A DNA stretch of 64,000 nt from Tachypleus tridentatus (Eukaryota > Arthropoda > Merostomata > Xiphosura > Limulidae): positions 91,330,170 through 91,394,169 of the forward strand of contig NC_134834.1 in NCBI RefSeq assembly GCF_004210375.1, in the 5' to 3' direction. The position numbers were made by a program, and so were the translations under genes. Positions 47,701 to 59,634 of the stretch are shown one piece after another; the stretch's first letter is position 1; the number at the start of each line of letters is the position of its first letter. Below the pieces are notes generated by a model. That model was not told where the DNA came from. It made no database searches and was given only the letters and a program-made list of their open reading frames with translations.

Positions 47701-48799
47701 ATTTTACAAATTTTTAAGTCAGTAACTTTGTAAGTTTTATAAGTTTAGTTTATAAAATGTAAGTGAACTGTAGTGGTGTCAGTTTTAACAAATGATATCC
47801 TAGTAGAGTGTTAAAGGTGATGTAAAAAACAAGTCTTTTCAAGAGCTGACCCCTTTGTAAGATTTTTCTCATGTATACTTACTGATTGAATATTTATAAT
47901 CCATAGATTATTCATTTTTTCACAAAAAAAGCTGGTTAATGTTTCCTATTAATTCCAGTATCTATTACAACTTCAAAATGTAAATTCATACAGATTCACT
48001 GAAAGTGAAACATCACTCACGTTAAACCTATTTCATACAAAACCTTTCATTTTGTTGGCTTTTAAGTATATCACTGATGTTTGAAGGTAAATTCTAATCA
48101 GTTTGTTTATTAGTATTTAAAAAATATATATCTGTATATATTATTTTTATACCAGCATTATAAGAATACTATCCAACTTTTCTACTGATGACCAATAAGG
48201 ACTAAACAACACTCAGTACAAATTGGTAAACCAATTCTATCAACTCCTTCAATCCCTGAGTAGCAATTCATCATGTACATGAGAAATGGCAAATTTTCAC
48301 TTTCACAAGAAAGGAAACAAAACACTAAAAACTTAAAGTAACATTCTTTGGGGCATTTACTATTATTCATTATCTCTGTGTTGTAATGAAAACTGCCCAT
48401 TGAAACGTATGTAAGTCAACCACAAAACTGTACAGTTTTTAAACTTGAAGATGGATAAAAATAACCAGCAAGTATTACTTGTTCATTTAGGAATGTACAT
48501 ATTTAAGAAATTTGATTCTAACAATATCTATTTCATTCTTCACTTTGAAATATTTTTCCCCCTACAACTATGCTCTGCCTGGATAATGTTTCATAAGAAT
48601 ATATGTCAATTCCCATATTTATCTGGCAATTGAGGCTCACAGATTTTGCTCTCCAAATCTCCAAAAAGACGGCATGTAGTTGTGCCTGATCATATAAATG
48701 CAATGAACAATTTACAGATAAGCCTTTTGTATTGGCAACAATCTTCTCTGGTCCCATACTACTTTATTAGAAAGATTATTTCTTCTGTGATATTTTAGG
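41701..48799 (-). other. PAN3 downstream region, possible long 3' UTR
   Basis: Seven kilobases downstream of the PAN3 stop codon contain no SINE and few CpGs, unlike the SINE field to the left. A cluster of TTTTTATTTATG near 41750 (AATAAA on the minus strand) would fit a distal polyadenylation site; a closer AATAAA lies at 48763-48768, only about 32 bases after the stop. ORFs here are short and unconvincing. Also present are a diverged direct duplication (44022-44275), AT microsatellites (for example 45699-45715), A runs near 44410-44435, and a coding-like stretch at 47.0-47.5 kb. Whether this is UTR or intergenic cannot be decided from sequence. Confidence 0.4.
44022..44275. repeat. Diverged direct duplication (about 100 bp, offset about 143)
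   Basis: GATTCAAAAAGACCATTATTGAGC at 44029 recurs in altered form at 44170. Later shared blocks are ACCATTCAT.ATG, ATTTGTGTGT, GTTAACA and TTTGTAATT. It is an old tandem duplication of non-coding DNA. Confidence 0.7.
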
Positions 48800-48946
48800 C
48801 TATGTGGGAGTATGAGGCTTCTGAGCAGCCAGTAATTCATTGAAGGATGATTCGAAACAATGCTTCAGTTCTGCATAACTTACAACCAAGACGTTCTGTT
48901 CATCACGAGATGTGAGGCAAATCTTCTCAAGTGAGCCAGAATCCAA
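48800..48946 (-). CDS. PAN3: PAN3 last coding exon (C-terminal knob)
   Basis: This exon has 48 codons plus TAG, with acceptor TACAG before TTGGATTC, phase 0. The peptide starts LDSGSLEKICLTSRDEQNVL and continues VVSYAELKHCFESSFNELL, matching the end of animal PAN3 (human LDAGVPEKISLISRDEKSVL...). PAN3 is the dimeric adaptor that brings the PAN2 nuclease to mRNA. In known structures the C-terminal knob contacts PAN2 and carries the tryptophan-binding site used by GW182. The tail after the conserved part (AAQKPHTPT) differs from vertebrates, as expected. The stop is at 48800-48802. Confidence 0.97.
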   Translation of the reverse strand: MDSGSLEKICLTSRDEQNVLVVSYAELKHCFESSFNELLAAQKPHTPT

Positions 48947-51900
48947 CTGTAGTGAAATTATTAGAAAAAAAATTAAACTGTTTTGCTCTCTCTAAAGTTT
49001 TAAAGAAATATAGAAGTTGAAAAGTGTGTACATAATTGATCAGCACTTGTAATAAGAAAATGCATACGTTATATTTCTCACTGAAATAAAAATATATTCA
49101 ATTTAAAATGTTAACAATGACCAAATACAGTTTTATTACTTTGTAGCTGTTTTCTAATAAAAAACAAAATCATAAATTAATAGTTCCTAGAAATCTTGAG
49201 TTTTACATAAGAAAAGAAGCACATTTCTCTAACAATTTTCAGACAATGGCTTTCATTGCTTTCTTTAAAGAACTTAGTTTTACTAATACAGACATCTAAA
49301 GATCCACAGAAGCAAACATGTAGCAATATTACATTTTACGTGTACATTTAAGCTCTGAAATCTAGAAGCATTTCTAAAAAAAAATTTTTTTATGTTTAAA
49401 AATTCAAATGAAACATTACTCGTGATAAGTAAAAATCAATTATCAAACATCTGAAAAAACAACTTCTTTTCTACCTATTAATAGCAGTATGAACCAACCT
49501 TCATACCTATTTGTACATTTAATAATTGAGCTCATTTTGAATTTCTAAATGAACAAATTCTGTGTTTTATATCAACAACTACAAAAAATATTAGGTTCAT
49601 AATTTTGTTTAGTATAATAGTGGTAAGTAAAACATTAGCAAAGTTTATTTTTCCTATTTAAAGAGTAGATAGAGTATTAAAAACAACAAATATAAACCTT
49701 CTATTACATAAATATAAGGTGAATCATAAATTTTTTCTAAGCCACATCTAAACACCTTCCATCCTTGTCAATAACTTGTATCATAGCTAAGGTGTAGTTG
49801 CATCATGTACTGCTTAGTGTGTCATACTATAATCAGATGAAAAACAAAGATTTAAATCTTGAAATATCTTTGAGATCAACAGTATCATAAGTTACAAATT
49901 AGACAGACAGTAATAACCATTACTTACAAGTTCATACACATGTGTAACATAACCCAGAAACAACAAAACTGAAATTCAAAATTATGCTTCTGTTATCATT
50001 CCTTCTTGACATCTTTAAGTCATAATAGATAATGCCTGTGGTCATAGCACCCAAATGCATTGGAAAAATTCCATTTATTAGGCAAACTTCAAATGCCAAT
50101 GTAAAGCTCACCAGCAACTAAGAAGAATCAGTTAAAAGTCAGAAGTTGAGTACTTGAATTTACATCTCAGCTCCAATTGCTTTTTGCTATCTGCAGTAAA
50201 TTTGGGGAAGGCAATTACCTTTAATATTTAGAAACAGCTTTAACACAGAATTAAACCAGCCCAAACAAATACTGCAAAGCAAGCCTCCCAACCTTAACGT
50301 TTTTATTTGATGTTAGAAAAAAAATAACATTCTTATAGTGCAAGTGAGCCACCCTTAATTTCTACAGAACTCCCAACATCCACCCTTTTATCTAATAAAC
50401 AGTGATGTTAAATAAAACTAAATATCCTTAATATTCAAGCATAAACTGAAGTTGGTCATTCTCTCACAGTACACTGAACTATTATAAATGTAACAATCGG
50501 TCACTTAAACCAAGTAACTAATAACTAATGCCCTCTAAGTTCTACATAATGTGGTTTACATAACAAGACCTCATCACACTATAATGGAACTCTTTCTTAT
50601 ACAATACTGGAAAAACCTTTTTATTATATGATGTGCAACTCCCAACTTTGCTAAATTGATATCTTGTGTGCAAGTAGATTTGCAATATGGGTCATGATTT
50701 TCCCATCCTCAGTCATGGAGAACTTTTACTCTTTATTCTCAGGGTGCAGATGTGATGGTATGAATATGTCATATGAATCTAATGCATTGGCACCATGAGT
50801 AATTGGCTAGTTAACCATTAACATAATTCTGTATTTATTATAAAAAAGTAAATAAAACAGTCCTGATAACCATTATTTTTCAGTTTGTTTATGAATAACT
50901 TAACATTATTTATTCACCTGATTTATGACTGAAGAGTGAGGATTCTTTATTTTGTTTAACATCACTAATTATTCAGGCATGAAGAAGACAGAACAATATT
51001 CTGCTGGACAATGTAATATGTTCCACCATCAATAAATCTTTTCCTTTTGCTTATAAATTATTGTTTGCCTACCTATTACTAAATGACACTAAAGTATACA
51101 AATTATTTTCTGGCTCGTACATTATTTATTCACACTGTTTTAAGTTTTGCATTTTAATTCAGTTGTAAATCTCAGTAACTTGTTAAACTGTAAAATTATT
51201 ATTTAAACATTTCACTAAAACATATGTAAACTAATGGAGTTTCAAGTTACAGATTTATAGTTCTTCAGGAATTATGATGCAAGTGTGGAAATTTGATCTT
51301 AGTATGTTCTTAATATATGTAGTAAGAGGCAACAATTGCTACATAAAGGTGTAATTTTGTGAAATATCACATATCATGGGTTTAAAAGATGTTTTAAACA
51401 AGAAATATTTATGAATATTAATAAATCATACAAATTTATTCTTTGTATTCCATCGCACACAGGTCACTTTCAATGGAAAGAGAATAAAATACGTAATGGA
51501 CAACAAATCAAGTAGGGAAAACTCTTGCTTTTACATTCAACATTTAATTAAACTACTTTAATGTTTATAAATAAACTTGGCATCAAAACACAGTTAGCAA
51601 ATCAAATTTTAAGTTTACAAGGAAATATTTTTTTTAAAAAATCACTATTTTTCCTAGTTTGAAAATTATGAAATTTTTTCTCTCGATCACCTATTTTTAC
51701 TTTATTTATCACCACTCTCTGAAGTACAAAATCTAGTGTAAATTACTGGGAATAATTTTTATATTTTTCAATCTTATTTGTTTATGAAGTTATAAACTAG
51801 AAAATCAGAACCATTTGTCTCATCCTGTCTTTCATAAGTTACTCATATTTCTCTCCGACATGTTATACTACATCAATTATAACTAACACAAATGTAAAGT

Positions 51901-53616
51901 TTTAAATTATGTATAATACTACATTGTTTTAAGTACAGAGAGCTAAGTTTCATCTTTGAGTTGAAAATTTATTAGATGATGTTGAGAACAAGCAGCAAAA
52001 AGAATTAATTTATGTTCCTCTTGTACTAGTTGGAAACCAGTTAAATTATAATAGTTACTAGTTTTGCCAGACATATTAAAAAATGACAGGTTAGAGTTTT
52101 GTGAAAACAAAACAAAAATTCCAGGGGCCTCTTGCTCTTCGAATGACTATTATTCACCAAATTTTATTCTTCATCATAAAAGAAATATAATCAGACACTC
52201 AGATGATGAAAACAATTTTCAAGCAAACCCTCAAAAAGTCAATAAGAATGGTGCAAAATGAAATAAAAAATGACTCATAATATGAGGCTCACACACAAAA
52301 TGACAACTAGCTTTTATATATGCAAGAGATTTATTAAAACTTATGATCTATTAAGGTTATGTCTTCATTCCAAAGCTAGGCATTCAGCCCCAATTATCCA
52401 TGATAGTAATATACAGCTCTAGAAAGTAGGAATCCACGACCTTGCTAATACAATCTTATCACACAAACTTTCACACTTAACATCCCAGCAGAAATTGTTG
52501 AAGTAGACCTATCTATTTATTTCATAAAGTTGTCTCATTCAAGTGGTTCTATGGTAAGTGGAAGATTCAAAGGCCCATCAGCATTTCATACATACAAGAA
52601 TATCATTTTCTAATTATGCTATATAATCTAAAAAATTAAGGTTTAACTCTGAAAGCAAGTGAAGCACCCAAAAACTAATAGTTCAAAGGTTTATGATAAA
52701 AATTCCATCACAAAGTTTAAACCTGTACAATAATTTAATTTACTGTAATTACTTAATATTAATGGAAACATGTTTGGGAGAAAACAATCAAAAGGATATT
52801 TTACCTAAAAAGTGACAATAAAACTGAAAAAACTTGATGAAAATCTAATAAAAAAAACATGAATTATGGTCACTGACCTCTAATATTCTTCATCAAACTA
52901 AGTATATGTATAAAGTAAATTGATATAAAAAAGTAATTCAAGCCATCCCTTGTGAACAATTGAAGCATTAACTACAAGAGAGAACAATATCAGGTCACAG
53001 TTTTGTTTCTAGTCGACACAGATAAATAGCATTATCAAAAGACAAATAACTTTCATATGTATCAGACAGGACACCGTTTACTTTGTTCCGAGGTGCATTG
53101 CATAGTGTACATAAAAATTATATATTGTACCAGTACCATCATTATAAACATGTGTACTGAAATTTCTCGTGGCAACCAATACCAAAAAAGATGTCAAACT
53201 CAAGTACTACATTTCTTGCTATAAAAGCGACAAAAATGTAAAAATTAAAAACTTTCATTCAATATGGTAACACGTACTACAAGTCCACCTAATGAGTTAC
53301 AAATTGCATGGTTGGATTATGAGTTAAACAATTGTTAAAAAAACAATAAATAATAAAATTACGTATAAACAAATGTAGACTATTATAAGCTTTAAACTAT
53401 TTAGGGTAAATATTGTAGATTTAGATTTAATTAATTTTTTTTACAGTAGCACAAAGTCAGTAAAGTTTTGGAGATATATGGATATGTAAATAAGATACAA
53501 TGGTATCTCAGCAGTGACGTAAGCTTAAATGTCTTTCAAACGTTATTTCAATATTCTTTACTTTTCTTCAAGCAAATAATATTACTTACAAAAAAAACGC
53601 ACTCTTTCAGCATTAC
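48947..53616 (-). other. PAN3 intron (4.7 kb) before the last exon
   Basis: AT-rich, CpG-poor intron between the codon for the final K of QCLNK and LDSG, with GTAATG donor and TACAG acceptor. I see no intact repeat element and no additional exon; the protein is continuous across it. Confidence 0.85.
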
Positions 53617-53755
53617 CTTATTTAAACATTGCACAACATGAGCCATGTCTATCCAAGGTCTTCCATCTTCTGTGACCTGATGAAAGAGGTAATCTCTAAA
53701 CAGTTTCAGCATATATCGATCTCCAGTTTCAGCCCAGGTGGGATCCATGCTAAAT
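53617..53755 (-). CDS. PAN3: PAN3 exon (C-terminal knob, DPTWAETGDRY block)
   Basis: 139 bases: one base completes the Glu codon of the previous exon, then 46 codons. The acceptor is TTTGTAG and the donor AAG before GTAATG. The peptide contains SMDPTWAETGDRYMLKLFRD, then YLFHQVTEDGRPWIDMAHVV and QCLNK. This is one of the most conserved parts of PAN3 (human DPTWSETGDRYLLKLFRDHL). It forms the core of the C-terminal knob that binds PAN2. The reading frame extends a few residues beyond the donor into the intron, which is not coding. Confidence 0.98.
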
Positions 53756-54480
53756 CTACAAAGCAGCAACCAAAATAATAATTTTGTAAGAGCAATTCAC
53801 TTAAGTTTTGATGCTGGTGAATGAGTTTTGTGCAAAGCTACTCAAGGCTATCTGTACAAGGCCATCCAATTTTGTAGTGATTTGTTAGATGGTATGCAGT
53901 TAGTCAATATCATTCATCACCAAATTATGGGCTATTCTAATTAAGCAATAGAGTTCACCACCACTCTTATAATGTACTAACAATTTTATTTTGGTAGTAA
54001 AGGAACCTCAAATCCACAGCTCAGCATACTGGGCCTCATTTAGGCTCCAAACTTATGACCAGTTTAACCTATAAATCATTACATTAACTAAGTAATCAAG
54101 AGTGTTTGCTGGTTTAATAGCTGATTTCAATGAATCGGACAACACTACTCATGAAGAAAACTGGTGGATTATTTACAGTGCATTATACTGATAACCAAAC
54201 TTGAAAATAATTAAATAAGTTTAGTACAAAAATATGAAAAACTTACATTTAAGACTGTAAATGTTCAAATTTATCATAAAAGCATTGTTGGCCAGTATTT
54301 TCAATACAACTTGTGACACCATATTCAGTTAGAAAACAACAACAACTAAAACAATCCCATAGTAATGTAATAGCCATTCACTGCTAAATATCTTTGAAAA
54401 AGGACTCTTAACCATGAAAGTTATAACACTAACATTCTACTTTCAACTTTTTTATCTAGCAATCAAACTGAAATTCATAC
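53756..54480 (-). other. PAN3 intron (725 bp)
   Basis: Phase 2 intron between GA of the PE codons and the next exon. It contains one old SINE (53820-54035). Confidence 0.88.
53820..54035 (-). mobile_element. S1 SINE, very old copy
   Basis: GAGTTTTGTGCAAAGCTACTC, then GGCTATCTGTACAAGGCCATCC and a head remnant with CTCAAATCCACAGC and CTGGGCC. All CpGs of the consensus are lost. Confidence 0.7.
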
Positions 54481-54545
54481 TCAGGTCGTTCATTGATGGT
54501 TCCAAGTTTTGAAAGCAATCGAAGTAATCTTCCATTTTCAATTTC
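54481..54545 (-). CDS. PAN3: PAN3 exon (LGTINERPE)
   Basis: A 65-base exon of 21 codons plus two bases: EIENGRLLRLLSKLGTINER then P and GA. It matches human EVQNGRLFRLLAKLGTINERPE. The acceptor is CTTCTAG and the donor GTATGA. It links the coiled coil to the C-terminal knob. An apparent in-frame extension EYEFQFDC is intron read-through and is ruled out, because the next exon supplies the conserved EF...DPTW. Confidence 0.96.
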
Positions 54546-55161
54546 CTAGAAGATGATGAAAACTTTAATAATTCATTATATTTATCTGTAAATATAAACA
54601 TCATGAAATATGTATATTTAAGTTTTTAGTAAAAAACAGACATGAAATTACCCAGAATACACTTCTTGAAAACAAAATCTTAAATGCAGATCTGTAGAGC
54701 TCAATGAAAAATATGTCACAAAATATTTTTTTTCTAAAACTTTACAAGTGATTAAAGGAAACATTAGGTGTACTATAGAAGAATCAAGTACAAAATAAAT
54801 TTACATATTTTCACAAAATTTATTTTTTCCTGAGCAAAAATAAAAATACATCTGTAATAAGCAAATAATGGAAAGTAATTATTACCAGAGTTCATAAATA
54901 TTGTCATAATATTTTCATAAACATCTGCAGCTAAAACAAATGTTATATTTTACACTATATTCACCTTATATCTTCACATTAAAACTATTTTTTTCTGCAT
55001 TAATCTCTTATATAATCATCCACGTATTTTCATTTTATAATTATATAATTCTTTTAAAAGATTTTGCTTTTCTTTCAACTGTGACTTTTTGTACATATAA
55101 TTTCCACATTAGTTTCAAACCAATTTTTCTTTGTACAGATTTATCTAAATCTTGAACATAC
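54546..55161 (-). other. PAN3 intron (616 bp)
   Basis: Phase 0 intron with GTATGT donor and CTTCTAG acceptor. AT-rich; I see no repeats. Confidence 0.88.
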
Positions 55162-55291
55162 TTTTGTTAATTCATTTTCTATTACATCACTTCTCATCTG
55201 TGCTGCATCAAGCTGAGTGTAGAATCTAGCACCTATCATTGGCATGATTTCATTGATGCTTCGTACACGACTTTGACTTGAAAGTAGATAC
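55162..55291 (-). CDS. PAN3: PAN3 exon (coiled-coil region, IMPMIGARFYTQLDAAQ)
   Basis: 130 bases: one base then 43 codons. The acceptor is TTTTACAG and the donor AAA before GTATGT. The peptide includes YLLSSQSRVRSINEIMPMIG, then ARFYTQLDAAQMRSDVIENE, almost identical to human YLLTDQNRMRSVNDIMPMIG and ARFYTQLDAAQMRNDVIEED. It spans the end of the pseudokinase and the helix that dimerises as an asymmetric coiled coil in PAN3. Confidence 0.98.
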
Positions 55292-56760
55292 CTGTAAAAT
55301 ATTACACAATATGAGCAAAGCTTCATTTAAACAATAACTTGCATAACTATAATAAATATATGGACATTAACACACACATACATACAAATTGTAATATGCA
55401 CACTTTTATTCTTAAATGTTTTTTTTTTATGTTTCATATGGTTTTCAAAAGCTATCACTCCATTGCCTCCAGAAAGACATCACAAACACAATGACTTATT
55501 AAGCTAGTCAATGTTTAATGTAAAATTTCCCAATACTGTTCTTGATATATTTTATACCTAACCTTAAAATATTTTTTTCTAACCAATCCCACTAAAGATT
55601 GTATCTGAGAAGTTTTATTGATTTTTCTAACTTGAAAGGTTTCCATTTTTATAACAGACATTTTTAACTGCAAGAAAACTACAAGAAAGTTAGCACACAA
55701 TCTAATGCCATTCAAGCAATGTGATGTTACTAGTGGCAGAGCAAACAGGATTTTAGGTTGTATCTACAGAAATGGAGGTTAAAATGTCACTTTATAAATC
55801 ATTGGTTAGGCCACATTTAAAGTACTGTTTTCAACCTTGGGTTCAGAGACAGAACACTAAGATGATACCTGAGATAGAAAGGTTGTCAAACAAGGATAGG
55901 CTAAAATCTCTGAACATGCTTCCTGTTGAAAAAAGTATGGTTAGAAGTATTTAAGATTGTTAGGGAATTAGTTGGGTTAAAGCATCATATTTTTTTATAT
56001 TTAATGCTAAGAGCAGTAGACAAAAATATAAATTTTGGCAGGGTAGGAGTGATCTTTAGATTAGGCAGTTTTATTTTTCTAATAGGGTGGAATGTGTTGT
56101 TTTCAGATGTGGTAGGTGCAGATAATTTAAGGGAATTTACAAGAAAGTTTAATACATATTTGAATGATGAGAGATGGCTTTAAGTATTATAATGTTTAGT
56201 TGATTTAGAAGATGCGATGGCACGGATGGGTTAAAAGAACTCTTGGCGTCCTTAATGTCATGTTATATTTTAGTACAAGTCAAATTATAAACAGGGGGAC
56301 ATTTTATTGTTTCTCATTGGAATAAAACTTGTATCTTTGGAGAAGCTATAATTCTAAAATACTCAGAAAGTTTGGAATTTGTAGAAAAGCATCCCTGATA
56401 TCAATTAAACAGGGAGATTTCATTCATATAATGTACTCACAGCTCTAAATGTTTACAAGACCAATGACTATTGGACTAGCAAGAGATGAATGTGGTACTT
56501 TTTTTAAAGACAGCACATAATACAGAGCTGACTAGAAAATATTTGAAAATAGTCCTGAAAGTGCATGTGAAATGTAAACTGACAAGTTGGCTATCAATAT
56601 TACAGTTGTACTCGCATGATAGCACTTTATATATGGGCTTGATATTATAATAATACTTTTTTTACTTTAATAGTATAAATCTATCTCAAAATGTAAATAA
56701 GGTTGAACATAATTCACAGATGTGAAAATGGATCACAGAGATAATAAAAAAATAACAAAC
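55292..56760 (-). other. PAN3 intron (1.47 kb)
   Basis: Phase 2 intron with GTTTGT donor and TTTTACAG acceptor. Most of its middle is the 3' end of a non-LTR retrotransposon in the opposite orientation (55740-56290). Confidence 0.88.
55740..56290 (+). pseudogene. Non-LTR retrotransposon 3' fragment (reverse-transcriptase C-terminus)
   Basis: Plus-strand frames give MSLYKSLVRPHLKYCFQPWV, then MIPEIERLSNKDRLKSLNML and EVFKIVRELVGL. This matches the end of the reverse transcriptase of LINEs of the CR1/Jockey/I type (LYKSLVRPHLEYC..AW, RAT.MIPEL..L.Y..RL..L.L..L..RR, LIEVFKI). A further frame continues to 56183. It is frameshifted and lacks everything upstream, as in a 5'-truncated insertion. 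It lies antisense to PAN3. Confidence 0.85.
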
Positions 56761-56900
56761 ATGAGAAGATTTCTGAGATCAGGAGAGTAATTTCTTGAAA
56801 CAAGCTCCATGGAGGTCTGTACGTTCTCTCGTTGTACAGCTGCTAGGGAGTTGCAGGCAAGGGCCAGTACAACTTTACCAAAAGCCAGGAGATCTTCTTG
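56761..56900 (-). CDS. PAN3: PAN3 exon (pseudokinase C-lobe, GKVVLALACNS)
   Basis: 46 codons plus two bases. The acceptor is TTTAAG before CAAGAAG, chosen because it joins HFQ to QEDLL in frame and matches human YQQADLISLG. The donor is AT before GTTTGT. The peptide contains QEDLLAFGKVVLALACNSLA and ENVQTSMELVSRNYSPDLRN. The region belongs to the C-lobe of the PAN3 pseudokinase, which binds ATP but lacks catalysis in known members. Confidence 0.97.
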
Positions 56901-57394
56901 CTTAAATTTCACATACAAAAAAAAAGATTATGTTGATTTATTATAATTATGTAAACATGTGCAATATTTTTACATCCACACGTGTCAAAACAAAAATTTT
57001 AAAAACTTTTACAAAGTTATTTAGAACCAACAGTCATATTTCAAGGATTTAAGACATGTGTACTGATATAAAATCAATACTAATTTCAGATGGACTGATA
57101 CCATAAAGTATACTGACAAAATAAGATAATAAGAAATTCCCTGGATACTGAAAAATAAAAATCGTATAATACAAATATACTATTTAATACATTTTACTTC
57201 TGCTGTTTGTTCCATTCATTTCATGTTTTGCTTAGAATTAAACAGGCATAATGATTTTATTGTTTATGAACATAAAACAAATTTACTGCTTCAGCAAAAA
57301 CTTAATAAAATCAGAAGTTATCTCTTTCCCAGAAGTAAAGTTGCTTATTGAATTTCATCATGCTTAATTTGTACTTTTATTATACACAGACAAA

Positions 57395-57427
<33 letters not shown>

Positions 57428-57784
57428 AAAGTGGTTGTTTTAGAAACATAAAACAGAATAATTTTTCATCCACAAAAACCTGTTTATCTGCTTACATATA
57501 ATATTACTAGCAAAGTAAAGTGGGCTACACAAACAACTAAATCTACACGTATTATATTTTACTAGATAATATTGGTAACAACATGATTCACCATAAACCT
57601 GAAAACTCAGTTGTCTGTTCAGACCAGTGAATGGTAAATTTCACTTTTCCAAAGATTATTAATGGAAAAATTTATTGTTCTTCCAATAAATTTGGGATTT
57701 GTCTGCTTATTGGTAAATTAATACAAGATTTTAAACAGCAAAAAGGTAATTAATGAAATTTATACATGAATACTTCTCACCATA

Positions 57785-59634
57785 CACTGCTGGTCAAAAT
57801 CTTAAGGCCAATGAACATAAAGAAAAAATTTGCATTTTGCATTGTTAGACTCAACCACTTATTTGAGCAGAGCTTCAAATGATGAAAATAAGAAAAGGAA
57901 AAATAAAAACCTTTTTTAGCATTTAATAGGGAAAATGTAAACACTATTAAATTAGCCTAAATACTAGCTGGTCAAAAGTTTATGACCATGCCAAAAAGAA
58001 GTCCTAAACAGGGTAGGAAATGCCCAACAAGAGGTCTCAGTAGTGAGTTGCATGGCCGTTATTGAGAATAACTTAAAATATTGGCTTTGATATGGTCGAT
58101 ATAAGCGTTTGCAGAAGGCTGGCTGGAATGTTATTCCAAGTGATGAAGATGGCTTCATGAAGATCATGCACTGTTTGGAATTGACATCCATTTCTATAGA
58201 CTTCCCTTGCCATCCACCCCCAAACATTTTAAATGGGGTTCAGTTCAGGCGAACATGCTGGATGGTCCAAAAGAATCACGTTATTTACCATGAAAAGGTC
58301 CTTTGTCCTGTGGGCTTTGTGCATTACAGCACTGTCCTGCTGAAAAATTCCAGTCATTTCCACGCAAGCAAGGACCTTCAGTCAATAAAATGCTCTCTCC
58401 AACATGCCAATGTAGTCAGCTGCTGTTTGACACCCCTGTATAACCTGAAGCTCCATTGTCCCATGGAAGGAGAAAGCACCCCAGATCATAATGGAACCTC
58501 TTCCACTGTGTCGTGTAGCAAATGCCTCAGGTGGGATATCCTTATCATGCCAGTAATGTTGGAAGCCATCTGGACCATCCAGGTTAAATTTTTTTCTCAT
58601 CAGAGAACAAAACTTTCATCCACTTTTCTATGTTCCATGTTTGGTGCTTCTCAGCAAAGTTTAATCGAGTTGTTTTGTATGGAAGGAGGCATGGCCTTTG
58701 AAGGCGTTTATGGTTTTTAAAGCCTTTCTCTCGTAGATGCCATATTATTGTTCTTGAGCTGAATTCTGCATCCATAAGGGCCTTAATCTAGTTTGACAAT
58801 TGGGTGGTGTCTTGCTAGATAACCCGTCAAATCCTCCTGCTCAATGCCGCAAAATTTTCTTGGGCCAACCACTGGAAATTCTCATTCTGTATCCCTCAGG
58901 GTCTTTTAAAAAATTTGCAACAGCAGTTTTACTATGCCCAACCCCATCAGTGATGGCAGTTGAGAGAAAACCTTACTTTTGCAGCCCAACAATTCTGCCA
59001 CATTCAAACTCTGTCAACTTTTTAGCCTTTGCTATGTTTTCACCCAATGTAACACAGGAGATGTTGATAATGCTAATACTTGAACACAAATGACTAAATT
59101 TCGTAACATGTTTACTGATTAATGCTTCGTATCAGTATGGTCTTAAACTTTTGACCAGCTAGTATTTAGGCTAATTTCATAGTGTTCACATTTTCCCTAT
59201 TAAATGCTAAAAAAAGTTTTTTTTTTTTATTTACCCTTTTCTTATTTTCATCTTTCGAAGCTCTACTTAAATAAGTGGTTGAGTCTAACAATGCAAAATG
59301 CATATTTTTTCTTTATGTTTGTTTGTTTCGGAATTTCGCACAAAGCTACTCAAGGGCTATCTGTGCTAGCCATCCCTAATTTAGCAGTGTAAGACTAGAG
59401 GAAAAGCAGCTAGTCATCACCACCCACCACCAACTCTTGGTCTACTCTTTTATCAACGAATAGTGGAATTGACCATCACATTATAATGCCCCCACAGGTG
59501 AAAGGGCGAGCACGTTTGGCACGACAGGGATGCAAAGCTTGACCCTCAGATTAATAGTCGCACGCCTTAACATGCTTGGCCATGCCGGGCCGTTTTCTTC
59601 ATGTTCATTGGCCTTAAGATTTTGGCCAGCAGTG
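57785..59634 (-). mobile_element. Tc1-family transposon with about 205-bp terminal inverted repeats
   Basis: Ends begin CACTGCTGG on both strands and are flanked by TA. The left repeat (57785-57988) matches the reverse complement of 59137-59634 almost base for base once the SINE is removed; the element without it is about 1.56 kb. The inner edge repeats ACTAGCTGGTCAAAAGTTT. Transposase lies on the minus strand in pieces: TEFECGRIVGLQ near 59010, GFLSTAITDGVGHSKTAVA near 58940, [14 protein letters not shown] near 58590 (first Asp), [25 protein letters not shown] near 58335 (second Asp) and LNPI near 58235. The codon after NPI, normally the catalytic Glu, is a stop at 58229-58231. A 203-codon plus ORF across it is antisense and not a gene. 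Confidence 0.95.
59318..59592 (-). mobile_element. S1 SINE inside the Tc1 right repeat
   Basis: A tail-first copy flanked by TTTTCTTTATG and TTTTCTTCATG (59307-59317, 59593-59603), an 11-bp duplication with one mismatch. Comparison with the left repeat confirms where it inserted. Part of its CpGs have become CA or TG. Confidence 0.95.

Noticed and set aside
48533-48757. 74-codon minus ORF just downstream of the PAN3 stop
   Set aside because: No similarity to PAN3 or another protein. It lies after the conserved C-terminus and a stop, so it is probably 3' UTR.
48763-48768. AATAAA 32 bases after the PAN3 stop as the sole polyadenylation site
   Set aside because: Possible, but the 3' UTR would be unusually short and such hexamers are common in AT-rich DNA; it is mentioned only as one option.
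58109-58720. 203-codon plus-strand ORF, the longest in the window
   Set aside because: It is antisense to the Tc1 transposase, whose conserved blocks lie on the minus strand; its peptide has no family resemblance.
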